Assembly: GCF_001425045.1 (NCBI RefSeq)
Contig: NZ_LMDJ01000023.1
Location: 261,420 to 325,419, forward strand
Direction of reading: 5' to 3'
Origin: Massilia sp. Root351
GTDB lineage: Bacteria; Pseudomonadota; Gammaproteobacteria; Burkholderiales; Burkholderiaceae_D
DNA length: 64,000 bases
Shown: piece by piece, positions 35,468 to 45,273 of the stretch
How the letters are laid out: every line of letters begins with the position of its first letter
Numbering within the stretch: the stretch's first letter is position 1
Made by a program: the position numbers and the translations under genes
The notes under the pieces: generated by a model
What the model was told of the DNA's origin: nothing
Seen by the model: the letters and a program-made list of their open reading frames with translations, nothing else
The model's database searches: none

Positions 35468-36370
35468 ATGCTAAAACTGCACCGCCCCTATCTGATACTG
35501 TCGGCCGCCGGCTTGCTGCTGTTCCCCGTGATCTATGCGGTCATGGGCGAGGCCAGGCCGCCGGCGCAATGGAAATGGCTGGATATCCTTTGCGAAGGCG
35601 GCACGTCCGCCATGGCGGGCATCTGGCTGCTGATTACCCTGAGCAGCCGGCCGGGCGGCCTGGTGACGCGGCTGCTGGCGCTGGGCTTGGCGGCCATCAT
35701 GCTGGGTTCGTGGGCGGATTGCCTGGATGAGTTCTTCCATGTCGCCAAGGACCAGCTGTGGGACAACTGGCTGGAGGCGTTGATGCCGCTGGGGATGCTG
35801 ACACTCACGGGCGGCATGTATTACTGGCGCCAGGAACAGTTCAGCCTGAATGAACACTTGCAGAAACGCGAACGGCTGTTCCGCGACCATCGCGCCTTCG
35901 ACCGTGTAACCCAGCTGGCCGGCGCCGACTACCTGCGCGCCCAGATAAGGCTGGAGCACGCGCGCGCCCCGGGCAATCCATGCGCTCTAGTGCTGCTGGA
36001 CATAGACGGCTTCCACAGAATCAACCGTGAACACGGCCAGCGCGAGGGCGACCGGGTGCTGCAGGCAGTGGGCCACATGCTGCTGCTTAACCTGCGCAAC
36101 GAGGATTTGTTGTGCCGCTACGCGGGCGACCGTTACGCCATCCTGTTGCCCGGCATGGTGCAGGCGCAGGCGCGCGAACTGGCCGAGCACTTGTGCAGCA
36201 TGGTGGGCCGGATGCGCCACGCGTCGCCCGCCGGACAGATCGCGGTGGGACTGCGCCACGCCTGCACGCTGGCCGAAGGCGAGCCCGAGGCCTTGCTGGC
36301 CGAGCTGGGCAAGGCGGTCGACTTGGCGCCTGCAGCCGCAGGCGGCGGACACGGCCTGGCCGCGGCGTGA
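35468..36370 (+). CDS. Membrane protein with degenerate GGDEF domain
   Basis: A 300-residue protein: four or so N-terminal helices (LILSAAGLLLFPVIYAVM to LMPLGMLTLTGGMYYW), a short coiled linker, then a GGDEF-fold domain with VLLDIDGFHRINREHGQREGD in place of the metal-binding loop and YAGDRYAIL in place of GGDEF. The signature Glu/Phe positions are changed (AGDRY), so it is probably not a diguanylate cyclase and could be a binding or regulatory domain. Its TGA overlaps the GTG start of the AraC gene. Confidence 0.8.
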   Translation: MLKLHRPYLILSAAGLLLFPVIYAVMGEARPPAQWKWLDILCEGGTSAMAGIWLLITLSSRPGGLVTRLLALGLAAIMLGSWADCLDEFFHVAKDQLWDNWLEALMPLGMLTLTGGMYYWRQEQFSLNEHLQKRERLFRDHRAFDRVTQLAGADYLRAQIRLEHARAPGNPCALVLLDIDGFHRINREHGQREGDRVLQAVGHMLLLNLRNEDLLCRYAGDRYAILLPGMVQAQARELAEHLCSMVGRMRHASPAGQIAVGLRHACTLAEGEPEALLAELGKAVDLAPAAAGGGHGLAAA

Positions 36371-37386
36371 TCGTCTACCACGGCGCCGGCGATGCGGTGA
36401 TCCCTGCGCGGCACCAGCCGTGGCAGGTGCTGGACTACGCTGCCAGCCGCGATGCGGCGCTGCCGGCGCTGTGGCGCGGCAGCGGGCTGGATGGGCCGGA
36501 TCTGCCGCCTGCGGAACTGCGCCTGACGCCGCAGCAGTATCTGCAGCTGCTGCAGAACGCCGCGCGCGTGCTCGGTAGCGCCGATACCGCCTTCATGCTG
36601 GGCCAGCAGATGCTGCCGGGCGACTACGGTCCGGCCAGCGCCGCGCTGCTGCGCGCCGGCAGCCTGCGCGAAGCCTTGCAGATCCTGGCGGCCGGCCAGT
36701 GCCTGCTGTCGCCGCTGCTTTGCCCGCGTTTTCGCGAGGAGGGCGCACTGACTGCGCTGTACTGGACCGACAGTTACGGCGCGCCCGGCCAGTTGCCCTT
36801 CCTGGCCGAGATGCACATGACGGCGCTGGCGTCCATGTGCCGCTGGCTGGGCGGCGAGCGCCTGCCCTGGCGCTTCTGTTTCAACCGCACGCGGCCGCGC
36901 TACACCGAACAGCACGAAGTGCACCTCGGCGCCGACCTGCGTTTCGACTGCCACCTCGACGCCATGCTGATCGACACCGCGTGGCTGGACCGTCCATGGC
37001 CGGCGGCCGCCCCCGCGCCGGCGCCGCCGGTCATGCCGGCCTGGGCCGCCGCCACATCGCCCAGCCTGCTGACCGTGCTGTACGACTACCTGCTGGCGCG
37101 CGTGCGCGCCGCGCCGACGCTGGAACAGACTGCGGCGGACTTCGCCGTCAGTCCGGCCACGCTGAAGCGCCACCTGGCGCGCCACCACACGCACTTCCAG
37201 GCCGAACTGGACCAGGTACGCACCCACGTCGCCTTATACCTGTTCCAGACCCGCCGCGCCGACAACGACGCCGTGGCCCGGCACCTGGGCTTCCACGACG
37301 CCACCAATTTCCGCCGCTCCTTCAAGCGCTGGACCGGCCAGACGCCAGGCCTGCTGCGCGAAGCGCTGCTCTCCGGCGCCAACTAA
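36367..37386 (+). CDS. AraC-family transcriptional regulator
   Basis: A 339-residue regulator: an N-terminal ligand-binding region of the OruR/Arabinose-binding-like type (QQYLQLLQNAARVLGS, MLGQQMLPGDYG, LREALQILA) and a C-terminal AraC helix-turn-helix pair (TLEQTAADFAVSPATLKRHL, DAVARHLGFHDATNFRRSFK, RWTGQTPG). GTG 36367 overlaps the stop of the preceding membrane gene (GTGA), so the two are translationally coupled and may form one signalling unit. Confidence 0.88.
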   Translation: MIVYHGAGDAVIPARHQPWQVLDYAASRDAALPALWRGSGLDGPDLPPAELRLTPQQYLQLLQNAARVLGSADTAFMLGQQMLPGDYGPASAALLRAGSLREALQILAAGQCLLSPLLCPRFREEGALTALYWTDSYGAPGQLPFLAEMHMTALASMCRWLGGERLPWRFCFNRTRPRYTEQHEVHLGADLRFDCHLDAMLIDTAWLDRPWPAAAPAPAPPVMPAWAAATSPSLLTVLYDYLLARVRAAPTLEQTAADFAVSPATLKRHLARHHTHFQAELDQVRTHVALYLFQTRRADNDAVARHLGFHDATNFRRSFKRWTGQTPGLLREALLSGAN

Positions 37387-37403
37387 ATCGCGCGGCGCCA
37401 TTG

Positions 37404-37409
37404 TACAAT
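37404..37409 (+). promoter_or_regulatory. Candidate -10 element for the sensor kinase at 37437
   Basis: TACAAT in the 50-base gap between the AraC and kinase genes, about 28 bases before the kinase start. No strong -35 was found. Confidence 0.3.
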
Positions 37410-37436
37410 TGGCGTCCAACAGACCCATGATCATCG

Positions 37437-39296
37437 ATGCGACTACGTACCCACTATTGGTTGCTTGCTTCCTCCATTGTGCTGCCGGTGGCCGTATTTT
37501 GCAGCATCGCCCTCGACATGCTGCTCACGGCGCAGCGCGCGTCGGCGATGCGGCACATCGAGGAAAGCGCCCGCGCCGCCACGCTGGAAATCGACGCTGA
37601 AATCCGCCGCGCGCAGTCGGTGCTGCGGGTGCTGGCCAATTCCCATTCCCTCGCTTCCGGCGACATGCAGCGCTTTCACCAGGAGGCCGGCGCCGCCAAT
37701 GCCGGCCACGGCGGCTGGATCATCCTGTACGACCGCAGCGGCCAGCAGCTGGTCAATACCCGGCTGCCGTACGACGCCAGGCTGCCGCTGCGGCCCGATC
37801 CCGAGGTCGTGGCGCAGCAACTCGACAGCGGCACCGGGGTGGTGTCGGGCATGAAATGGGGCCTGGACCTGAAACGGGTGTTCGTCACGGTCGAATTGCC
37901 CATCACCACGGCGGCCGGCGACCGGCGCGTGATTTCGCAGGCGTTCACGCCATCCTATTTTGCGCGCAGTTTCCACGCGCGCACCATCCCCGCAAGCTGG
38001 AAGGTCAGCGTCATCGACAGCACCGGCGTCATCATCGCCGAGCGCGGCCAGGAAGACGATCCGGCGCGCGTGCGCATCGCGCCCGATGTGCTGGCGCGGG
38101 TGCAGGCCGCGCCGGATGGCACGCTGCGCCACGCCAGTGCCCAGGGCACCGAAGTCTATTCGTATTTCGTGCGCTCGGCGCTGTCCGGCTGGGCGGTGGT
38201 GGTATCGGCGCCGGTGGCGGAAATCAATGCGGCGGTGCTGCGCGGGATGTCGGTGGCCATTGCCGGTTTTGTCATTGCCATCGGTTCGGCGCTGGCGCTC
38301 GGCATCCATACCGGACGCCGGCTGGTGCGCTTTGTGTCGGGCGCCTCCCGCGCGGCGCGCGCCCTGGGCGGCAGCCTGCCGGTGTCCGGCCTGCGCCATT
38401 CGAGTATCCGGGAAATGGAAGCGCTGAACGACGCCATCCGCGACGCCGACGCCCGCCTGCGCGCTGAAATGGTGAGCCGCGCCAGCGTGGAGGCGGAACG
38501 CAACGAATTGCTGGTGCGCGAGCGCGCCGCGCGCGAACACGCGGAGCGGCAGAACGCGGCCAAGGATGAATTCCTGGCCATGCTGGGCCACGAGCTGCGC
38601 AACCCCCTGAGCGCTATCACCAGCGCGGTGGCCCTGCTCGACATGGGCAGCCAGGCCGGCGCGCCGCCGCAGGCAGGCCAGCGGGTGCGCGAGGTACTGC
38701 GGCGCCAGACTGCCCACTTGACGTCGCTGGTGGATGACCTGCTGGAGGTGAACCGGGCGCTGATGGGCAAGCTGGCGCTGAGCAAGCGCCAGATCGACCT
38801 GGCCGATGCGGCGCGCGGCTGCGTCGAAACGCTGCAGGCCGGCGGGCGGCTGGAGCAGCACCGCATCGAACTGCACGCCGAGCCGGCCCCGGTGCTGGGC
38901 GACGCGACCCGGCTGGCGCAAGTGATCGACAACATTCTCGACAACGCGCTGAAATACAGCCCCGCAGGATCTTCCATCGCCATCCGCGTAACGCAGGAAG
39001 ACGGCATGGCGCAGCTGACGGTGCGCGACCAGGGCGTGGGCATTCCGGCGCAACTCCTGCCGCACGTGTTCAAGGTGTTCGTGCAGGGCGAACAGACCTT
39101 GCAGCGCGCGCAGGGCGGGCTGGGCATAGGCTTGACGCTGGTGCAGCGGCTGGTGGAAATGCACGGTGGGACGATAGGCATCGCCAGCGCAGGGTCCGGA
39201 CAGGGCACCTGCGTGACCGTGCGGCTGCCTGTCGCCGACGCTGCCGGCCCGGCGCACATGGCGGCGGCAACCGGCCCGCTGACGGCTACAAGTTGA
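37437..39296 (+). CDS. Membrane sensor histidine kinase (Cache-type sensor)
   Basis: A 619-residue kinase. Membrane helices near 8-30 and 270-295 flank a periplasmic double-Cache-like domain (GGWIILYDRSGQQLVNTRLP, WKVSVIDSTGVIIAERG). After a HAMP-like linker and coiled coil, HisKA carries the phosphoacceptor in LAMLGHELRNPLSAITSAV, then HATPase with VIDNILDNALKYSP, VRDQGVGIP and GLGIGLTLVQRLVEMHGG. No response regulator is adjacent. It converges with the next gene, overlapping by 11 bases at the 3' ends. Confidence 0.92.
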   Translation: MRLRTHYWLLASSIVLPVAVFCSIALDMLLTAQRASAMRHIEESARAATLEIDAEIRRAQSVLRVLANSHSLASGDMQRFHQEAGAANAGHGGWIILYDRSGQQLVNTRLPYDARLPLRPDPEVVAQQLDSGTGVVSGMKWGLDLKRVFVTVELPITTAAGDRRVISQAFTPSYFARSFHARTIPASWKVSVIDSTGVIIAERGQEDDPARVRIAPDVLARVQAAPDGTLRHASAQGTEVYSYFVRSALSGWAVVVSAPVAEINAAVLRGMSVAIAGFVIAIGSALALGIHTGRRLVRFVSGASRAARALGGSLPVSGLRHSSIREMEALNDAIRDADARLRAEMVSRASVEAERNELLVRERAAREHAERQNAAKDEFLAMLGHELRNPLSAITSAVALLDMGSQAGAPPQAGQRVREVLRRQTAHLTSLVDDLLEVNRALMGKLALSKRQIDLADAARGCVETLQAGGRLEQHRIELHAEPAPVLGDATRLAQVIDNILDNALKYSPAGSSIAIRVTQEDGMAQLTVRDQGVGIPAQLLPHVFKVFVQGEQTLQRAQGGLGIGLTLVQRLVEMHGGTIGIASAGSGQGTCVTVRLPVADAAGPAHMAAATGPLTATS

Positions 39297-40647
39297 AGAG
39301 CTGGCTGTAGATGCGCGCGGCCATCAGGCCTGCCGGCGTGTGCTGCAGCGATGGCGCCAGCAGGCGCGCCAGCGTGGCCATGGCTTCCTCTTTGCTGTCC
39401 GACGCTGCCAGGCGTGCTTCCAGCAGGCGCAGCTCGCAGCCTATCGATTCCCATGCGTGTTCGTCGGCCGGAAAGTGGTGGCGGATAACCGGACGGTCCG
39501 TGCGCACGCGCGGCGCGGTTTCGGCGGTGGCCAGCTGGCCGGTCCGTTGCGCCGCATCGTGGCCGGCGCTGGATGAGCCATGCTGCGCGGCCGCCGACGC
39601 CGGCAATGCTGTTGACGATGCCGCCGCTTGCGTGCGCCCCTGGCTGGAAGCCGGCCTGGCGCCGGCGCGGTCCGGCACGGCGTCCGGCGGCAGCACCGGT
39701 TCGGCCGGCTCCCGCTGCGGCGCGCTCTGGACCGTGGCCGGCTGTATTGCGGCTGACGGGGCTGCGCCGCCATGCTGCGGGCCGGCAGGCTGGCTGTCCG
39801 GCGCTTCGGCCGCCAGCGGCGCCGCGGCGTCGCTGGCCGCAGGCAGCGGCAGGTGCGCCGCCAGCGCATGCAGACGGTAGCCGTCTGCCACGCGGCGGTA
39901 GAAGGCGGCCGGGTCGCCGACCCGGGCCATTACGCCGCGCAGGGTGAGCAGGGCGGAAGGGCCGCTGCCCGCCGCCACGGCGGCGGCGGCAAACGCATCC
40001 GCGTTCAAGCCCAGTTCCGTCAGTTCGTGACGCGCCACCAGCAGTTCCGCCGACGGCTGCTGCCGCGACAGGTTGTAGCCGATCAATTCCGGCAGGAAGT
40101 CGTCACCGTTGTGTGCAAGCGACAGTTCCAGCGCTGCGCTGCGGTAGTTGCCCAGCGGGATGCCGGCATCGGCATTGCCGGCGCCGCCCGCCTGCAGGTC
40201 GCGGTACAGCAAGTAGCGGTTGCGGTCCGGCACGCCATTGCCCAGTTGCTCCAGATAGCTCGCAATCATGGGCTGGAAGTCGACATCGTCCCAGCGTTCC
40301 ACCACGCCGTACAGCGAAGCGCCGTCCGCCAGCCGGGCCGGCGCGGCCAGGCGCAAGAACTGGCGCGCCTGCGCCTGCGTGGCGAAGTGGCGGCGCGGCG
40401 CGCCGAATTCGCGCGCTACCTGGTAGCGGTGGTAGGCGTCGGTGACGCTTTGCGCGTGATGGCTGATCCAGCCGGCCAGTTCGTCATAACGTGCAGGCAG
40501 GCAGGCAGCCTGGCCGGCTGCGGTGTCGAGCTGGCTGCGCAGGAATAGCGCGGCGTCGGCGGCGCGCAGCGAGTCGCCAGCTTCGGACAGGGCGGCGTAG
40601 ATGCGCCTCGATGCTTCGGGGGAGGTGGTGGCTACGGGATTCTGCAT
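39286..40647 (-). CDS. Putative iron-containing redox enzyme family protein (haem-oxygenase-like fold)
   Basis: A 453-residue protein tentatively placed in the haem-oxygenase-like diiron family. The N-terminal ~270 residues are helical with candidate metal-ligand patterns (ARYDELAGWISHHAQS, SYLEQLGNGVPDR, ALELSLAHNGDDFLPELIGYNL). A Pro/Ala/Gln low-complexity stretch (about 275-385) separates a C-terminal helical tail (HAWESIGCELRLLEARL). I do not identify a substrate. No nearby biosynthetic genes help. The family call rests on pattern only. Confidence 0.45.
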   Translation of the reverse strand: MQNPVATTSPEASRRIYAALSEAGDSLRAADAALFLRSQLDTAAGQAACLPARYDELAGWISHHAQSVTDAYHRYQVAREFGAPRRHFATQAQARQFLRLAAPARLADGASLYGVVERWDDVDFQPMIASYLEQLGNGVPDRNRYLLYRDLQAGGAGNADAGIPLGNYRSAALELSLAHNGDDFLPELIGYNLSRQQPSAELLVARHELTELGLNADAFAAAAVAAGSGPSALLTLRGVMARVGDPAAFYRRVADGYRLHALAAHLPLPAASDAAAPLAAEAPDSQPAGPQHGGAAPSAAIQPATVQSAPQREPAEPVLPPDAVPDRAGARPASSQGRTQAAASSTALPASAAAQHGSSSAGHDAAQRTGQLATAETAPRVRTDRPVIRHHFPADEHAWESIGCELRLLEARLAASDSKEEAMATLARLLAPSLQHTPAGLMAARIYSQLFNL

Positions 40648-40798
40648 GACTTGTCTCGCTCAGCTATCAGTTTTTTCCAGTATGCAAAATTGTCGCTTGC
40701 ATGCGTAGCAGTGATTGTCCCGCCACTCTGTAAGACTAGACTGACAACGCGAAAAAGCCACCCCGAAAAGCCACTCGGCAAGCCAGCCCCCTCGGGAT

Positions 40799-42274
40799 TC
40801 AAAACTTGGTGAACTGGCTTTCGTCCAGGGTGCTGGCGGGCGCCAGGGCCGCCGCCGGGCCGGGGCGCTGCGGGCGCGGCTTGGCCGATTTCACCGAACG
40901 CACATTGGAACGCGCCGGCTGCTCCTCGCTGGCGTAGCGCTTGAACAGCGCCATCAGATGCGCCAGGTGGTCGGCCTGCGAACTCATCTCTTCCGAGGTG
41001 GCGGCCAGTTGTTCCGAGCTGGCGGCGTTGGTCTGGGTGGCCTGGCTGAGCTGGCCCACGGCGGCATTGATCTGGCCCACGCCTGCCGACTGCTCTTCGG
41101 ATGCGGCGGCGATTTCCTGCACCAGATCCGAGGTGCGGCGGATGTTCGGCACCATGGCGTCCAGCAGCACGCCGGCCTGTTCGGCCAGGTCGACGCTGTT
41201 GGCCGCCACTTCGCCGATCTCCTGCGCCGCCACCTGGCTGCGCTCGGCCAGCTTGCGCACCTCGGCCGCGACCACCGCGAAGCCCTTGCCGTGCTCGTGC
41301 GCGCGGGCCGCCTCGATGGCGGCGTTCAGGGCCAGCAGATTGGTCTGGTAGGCGATATCGTCGATGATGCTGACCTTTTTGGCGATCTGGCGCATGGCCG
41401 CCGCCGTGGCTTTCACCACTTCGCCGCCCTTGGCCGCTTCCTGCGCCGCCTTGGTGGCTATGCCGTCGGTGATGCGGGCGTTCTCCGCGTTCTGGGTGAT
41501 GGAAGCGGTCATCTGTTCGAGGGAGGCGCTGGTTTCCTCCACGCTGGCGGCCTGCTCGCTGGAGGCCTGCGACAGCGATTGGGCCGTGGCGCTGACCTCG
41601 GTGGAGGCGCTGGCCAGCGCGCCGGTGACTTGCTGGATGTCGCGCACGATGCTGCTCAGGCTGCGTGAAATCCACACCGCCAGCAGGCAGCCCAGCACGG
41701 CGATCACCACCGCGAAGGACAGGATCCACAGCTTGGCCTGCCGGGCGATGCCGGTCATCTCGGCCGATTCGGCCTTGGTCTCGGCGGCATTGACCTCGCG
41801 CAAGCGGGCGCTGGCGGTGGCGATGCCGGCGTCCGCCCCCTTCACGGCCTTGTCCAGGTCCGCCACCGTGGCGCCTTTTTCGCGCAGCGCCTCCAGGTGC
41901 GCCATCTGCTGGCCGTATTCCTTGGTGGAGGCCAGGATTTCATTCAGCAAGCCTTGCTCTTCGCGCGACACCTCGCCGCCGGCCAGGTAGCTGTTGGCGG
42001 CCTTGTCGATCTCGGCCATTTCGGTGCGGAATTTGGCGGCATAGTCGCCGCCGCGCAGCACATAGTTCTTGAAGCTGTGCGTGGCGCGCCCATGCGCCGC
42101 GGCGATGGACATGACAGCGTCCTTGCGCGCCAGCGTCACGCTCTCGATATTGTTCCAGCGTCCCAGCAGGGCGCTCAGGCTGGCAAAAGCCGTCAAGCCC
42201 AGCAGTACGACCAGGATCACGATACCGCCCAGTCCAACATGCAGCCGGGTCTCCATTTTCATGTGCTTCAGCAT
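40799..42274 (-). CDS. Methyl-accepting chemotaxis protein
   Basis: A 491-residue chemoreceptor: N-terminal helix, four-helix-bundle-type ligand domain (about 35-185), second membrane helix (LWILSFAVVIAVLGCLLAVWI), HAMP-like segment and the signalling hairpin with EVRKLAERSQ and the conserved tip ..IAYQTNLLALNAAIEAARA. The tail ends ESQFTKF, where a FxxF replaces the WxxF CheR tether. ATG 42274 has AGGAGG with 7-base spacing. The ~150-base gap upstream of its stop (40648-40798) contains no clear gene or terminator. Ligand unknown. Confidence 0.93.
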   Translation of the reverse strand: MLKHMKMETRLHVGLGGIVILVVLLGLTAFASLSALLGRWNNIESVTLARKDAVMSIAAAHGRATHSFKNYVLRGGDYAAKFRTEMAEIDKAANSYLAGGEVSREEQGLLNEILASTKEYGQQMAHLEALREKGATVADLDKAVKGADAGIATASARLREVNAAETKAESAEMTGIARQAKLWILSFAVVIAVLGCLLAVWISRSLSSIVRDIQQVTGALASASTEVSATAQSLSQASSEQAASVEETSASLEQMTASITQNAENARITDGIATKAAQEAAKGGEVVKATAAAMRQIAKKVSIIDDIAYQTNLLALNAAIEAARAHEHGKGFAVVAAEVRKLAERSQVAAQEIGEVAANSVDLAEQAGVLLDAMVPNIRRTSDLVQEIAAASEEQSAGVGQINAAVGQLSQATQTNAASSEQLAATSEEMSSQADHLAHLMALFKRYASEEQPARSNVRSVKSAKPRPQRPGPAAALAPASTLDESQFTKF

Positions 42275-42369
42275 GGCTTTTCCTCCTGACGGCGCGGGCC
42301 GCTAAGAAGGACATTGTGCCGCAATCGGCACGCACAATTGTCACCAAATCCCACAATGCCGCATTTACC

Positions 42370-45141
42370 TCAGCTTTGTTCCGCATCCACAACATAGCAG
42401 TCCCGGCCGTTGCGCTTGGCCTCGTACAGCGCCCGGTCGGCGCGCGCGATCAGGCTGGACGCTGTCTCGCCCACGCCTTCGCCGCCGCCCTTGTACAAGG
42501 CCACGCCTATGCTGGTGGTCACTTGCATCGGTGAACCATTGACCGTGAACGGGGTGCGCACGGCGGCCACGATCTTGGCCGCCAGCTGCGCCGCTTCGCC
42601 GCCCTGGTCCACGTTCTCGAGCACGATGATGAACTCGTCCCCGGCCAGGCGCGCCACCAGGTCGACCGCCCGCACCGACTGGATCAGGCGGCTGGCGAAC
42701 TCTTTCAGCACGTCGTCGCCGGCGCCGTGGCCCAGGCTGTCGTTGATGGCCTTGAAGTGGTCGATGTCGAGGTAAGCCAGCGCCATGCGGCGCGCCAGGC
42801 GCTGGCTGCGCGCCATGGCTTGCTGCAAAACCTCCTCGAATTTGCGGCGGTTGGCGATGCCGGTCAGCGCATCGACCCGGGCCAGCTCGATCAGCTGCTG
42901 TTCCACCGCCTTGATGCGGCTCATGTCCTGCGTCAGCGCGTACACGCCGGCCACGCTGCCGTCGGCCCGTACATCCGGCACGAAAGTGGTTTCCAGCGTG
43001 CGCAGGTCGCCGTGCAGGCGGGCGCGGTGTTCGAAGCAGACGCGCTGGCCGGCGAAGGCGCGCGCCAGCTGGGGCAGGGTTTTGCCGTAGGCGGCCGCCC
43101 CCATCACCTCGCGCAGCGGCCGGCCGGCCAGGCTGGCCGGGTCCAGGCCCAGCCAGTGCTGGAAAGTGGCGTTGCCGAAGCGCAGGGCGTGCCCGCGGTC
43201 TATATACGAGATCAGCGCGGGCAGGTGGTCGGTGATCAGTTGCAGGCGTTGCTCGCTGGCGGCCTGGGTCAGCTCGGCGTTGCGGCGCTGGGTGATGTCC
43301 ATCGACATCGCGTAAATGCCCTGCACCTGGCCGGCGGCGTCCACGTCCGGCACCAGGTCGGTCATCAGGTGCAGCGCGCGCCCCAATTGCACGCCGTCGC
43401 GTTCCTCATGCACGCGTTCGCCGCGCAGCGCAGCGTCCATCTTGTCCTTCCAGTTCAGGTAGACCGCCGGGCCGAACACTTCGCTGACCGACTTGCCCAG
43501 CATGGCGTCAGGGTCCATCCCCAGCAGCACCTGGTAGTGCTCGTTGGTGAAGCGGTAACGCAGGTCGCGGTCCAGGTAGGCCACCAGCGCGGGCATGCTG
43601 TCGGCGATCATGCGCGCGCGGTGCTCGCTGGCGGCCAGCTGTTCCTCGTGCGCCACCCGCTCCGAGATGTCGTGCAGGAAGGCGGTGGCGATCATGCCGC
43701 TGTCGTGGCGCAAGCTGCCGATCGACAGCTCCACCGGGATCTCGTGGCCGTCGCGGTGCTGCGCCGCGATGCGGGTGCGTTGCAGCCGGCGCTGGCGCGG
43801 CAAGCCGTCCGGCGCGCTGCGGCCGGCGGCCAGGCGCATGATGCCCAGCGCGTGCGCGCTGCGCAGGCGGGGCGGCACGATCAGTTCGGCCACGTTGCGG
43901 CCCACGGCTTCGTCGCGGCGCCAGCCGAAGGTCTGCTCAGCCTGTGCGTTCCATTCGGTCACCGTGCCGTCGGGGCCGGTGCTGACGAAGGCGTCGGGCG
44001 CATGCTCGAGGATGCTGCGCACCAGGCTCTCGCTGGCCAGCACGCGCTCCTGGGTGGCGGCGCGCTCGGCGGTCAGCTGGTAGAACGCCTCGCTCAGCTC
44101 GCCGATTTCGTCCTGCCGCCCGGTGCGCAGCGACGCCAGGTCGGTGCCGCCCCGGCGCAGCAGCGCCACTTGCGAGCGCAGGCGCTCCAGCGGCGCCAGC
44201 AGGCGGTCGATGGCCAGCCAGGCGACCAGGCCGGCCACCGCCGCGAACACGCTGGCGGCCAGGATGGCCCGCTTGCGCAATTCAATCAGCGGGGCGAAAG
44301 CCTCGTCGGTGGGATAGCGGGCCGCCACGATCCAGTTGGTGGCCTTCAGGCGCTTATATGAATAGATGCCTTCGTTGCCGTCCTTGTTTTTCGCCTCGGT
44401 CCAGCCCTCGAAGCCGTTCAGCGCCATTTCCGTGGCGCGGTTGTAGCCGGGCCGGTCATTGATGTTGCGCAGCAGGCGCTCCGGCGTGGGGTGGTGCAGC
44501 AGGATGCCGCTGGCCGTCATGATGAACATGAAGCCGGTCTTGCCGGGCTTGAGGCCATTGATCGGGCCGAAGAAGTCGGACTGCTGCAAGTCGATGCCGG
44601 CTGCGATCACGTAGGCCACTTCGCCGCGCGGGTCCAGCACCGGCTGGGTCATCAGGACCACCGGGCGGCCCGACAGCCGGCTCAGGAAGGGCGCCGAGAT
44701 CAAGCCGGCGCGGCTCTTGACGGTATTGTCGAAATAGGGCGCGCCGGCGGCGGAAAGACCTGCTTCCTTCAGGTCCGGACGCATGGTGGCGACCATTTTG
44801 CCGCTGCGGTCGAACGCCACCACGTTAAAGAATTCCGCGCCGACCGCAGGGCGGGCCAGCAGCAGCGCCTGCAGCGCGGCCGGGTCGCTGTGGATGCCGG
44901 GCGGCAGGCCTTCGGGCAGGGTGGAGAGCAGTGCGCGCTTGGCTTCCAGCTGTTCATCGACATAGGAGGCGGCGGTCGACAGCACCGCATACTGCTGGGC
45001 GCCGATGACGGCCTTCATGTCGCGCTCGGCCAGCATCAGCGCGACAGTGGTGACGATGGTGGTGGCGGCCAGCACCAGCAGGATGACAACCGTGGTCATC
45101 CGGGATTTCAGGGTACGTGGCAGTAAGCCGGCTGGGGCCAT
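42370..45141 (-). CDS. Diguanylate cyclase with Cache and PAS sensors
   Basis: A ~923-residue membrane enzyme making c-di-GMP. After one membrane helix (TVVILLVLAATTIVTTVALM) comes a periplasmic Cache domain (FNVVAFDRSGKMVATM, GVIAAG-type IDLQQSDFF), a second helix with HAMP, three PAS domains (near SILEHAPDAFVSTGPDG, MIADSMPALVAYLDRD, LITDHLPALISYIDRG) and a C-terminal GGDEF domain. The motif is AGDEF (about 833-837), an active-type variant, with an RAVD inhibitory site five residues before it; ALTGIANRRKFEE and YLDIDHFKAINDSLGH are normal. ATG 45141 was taken; a GTG at 45180 adds 13 residues. Divergent from the fusion protein gene. Confidence 0.9.
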   Translation of the reverse strand: MAPAGLLPRTLKSRMTTVVILLVLAATTIVTTVALMLAERDMKAVIGAQQYAVLSTAASYVDEQLEAKRALLSTLPEGLPPGIHSDPAALQALLLARPAVGAEFFNVVAFDRSGKMVATMRPDLKEAGLSAAGAPYFDNTVKSRAGLISAPFLSRLSGRPVVLMTQPVLDPRGEVAYVIAAGIDLQQSDFFGPINGLKPGKTGFMFIMTASGILLHHPTPERLLRNINDRPGYNRATEMALNGFEGWTEAKNKDGNEGIYSYKRLKATNWIVAARYPTDEAFAPLIELRKRAILAASVFAAVAGLVAWLAIDRLLAPLERLRSQVALLRRGGTDLASLRTGRQDEIGELSEAFYQLTAERAATQERVLASESLVRSILEHAPDAFVSTGPDGTVTEWNAQAEQTFGWRRDEAVGRNVAELIVPPRLRSAHALGIMRLAAGRSAPDGLPRQRRLQRTRIAAQHRDGHEIPVELSIGSLRHDSGMIATAFLHDISERVAHEEQLAASEHRARMIADSMPALVAYLDRDLRYRFTNEHYQVLLGMDPDAMLGKSVSEVFGPAVYLNWKDKMDAALRGERVHEERDGVQLGRALHLMTDLVPDVDAAGQVQGIYAMSMDITQRRNAELTQAASEQRLQLITDHLPALISYIDRGHALRFGNATFQHWLGLDPASLAGRPLREVMGAAAYGKTLPQLARAFAGQRVCFEHRARLHGDLRTLETTFVPDVRADGSVAGVYALTQDMSRIKAVEQQLIELARVDALTGIANRRKFEEVLQQAMARSQRLARRMALAYLDIDHFKAINDSLGHGAGDDVLKEFASRLIQSVRAVDLVARLAGDEFIIVLENVDQGGEAAQLAAKIVAAVRTPFTVNGSPMQVTTSIGVALYKGGGEGVGETASSLIARADRALYEAKRNGRDCYVVDAEQS

Positions 45142-45273
45142 GTCTTTGAGCAAGTCGTTCGGTAGCGTGGAGTATTGCACACCCGGCCCCGGCTAGCCAC
45201 GGAATTTGGAACGAATGGCGCGCCGGCCGCACATGCCCTACAATTGCTGCACCGCATCTAAACAGAGCCCCGA

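Noticed and set aside
40648..40798. Possible terminator from repeated AAAAGCC/GGCTTTT segments
   Set aside because: Only a 4-bp stem can be drawn, so it is not supportable as a terminator.
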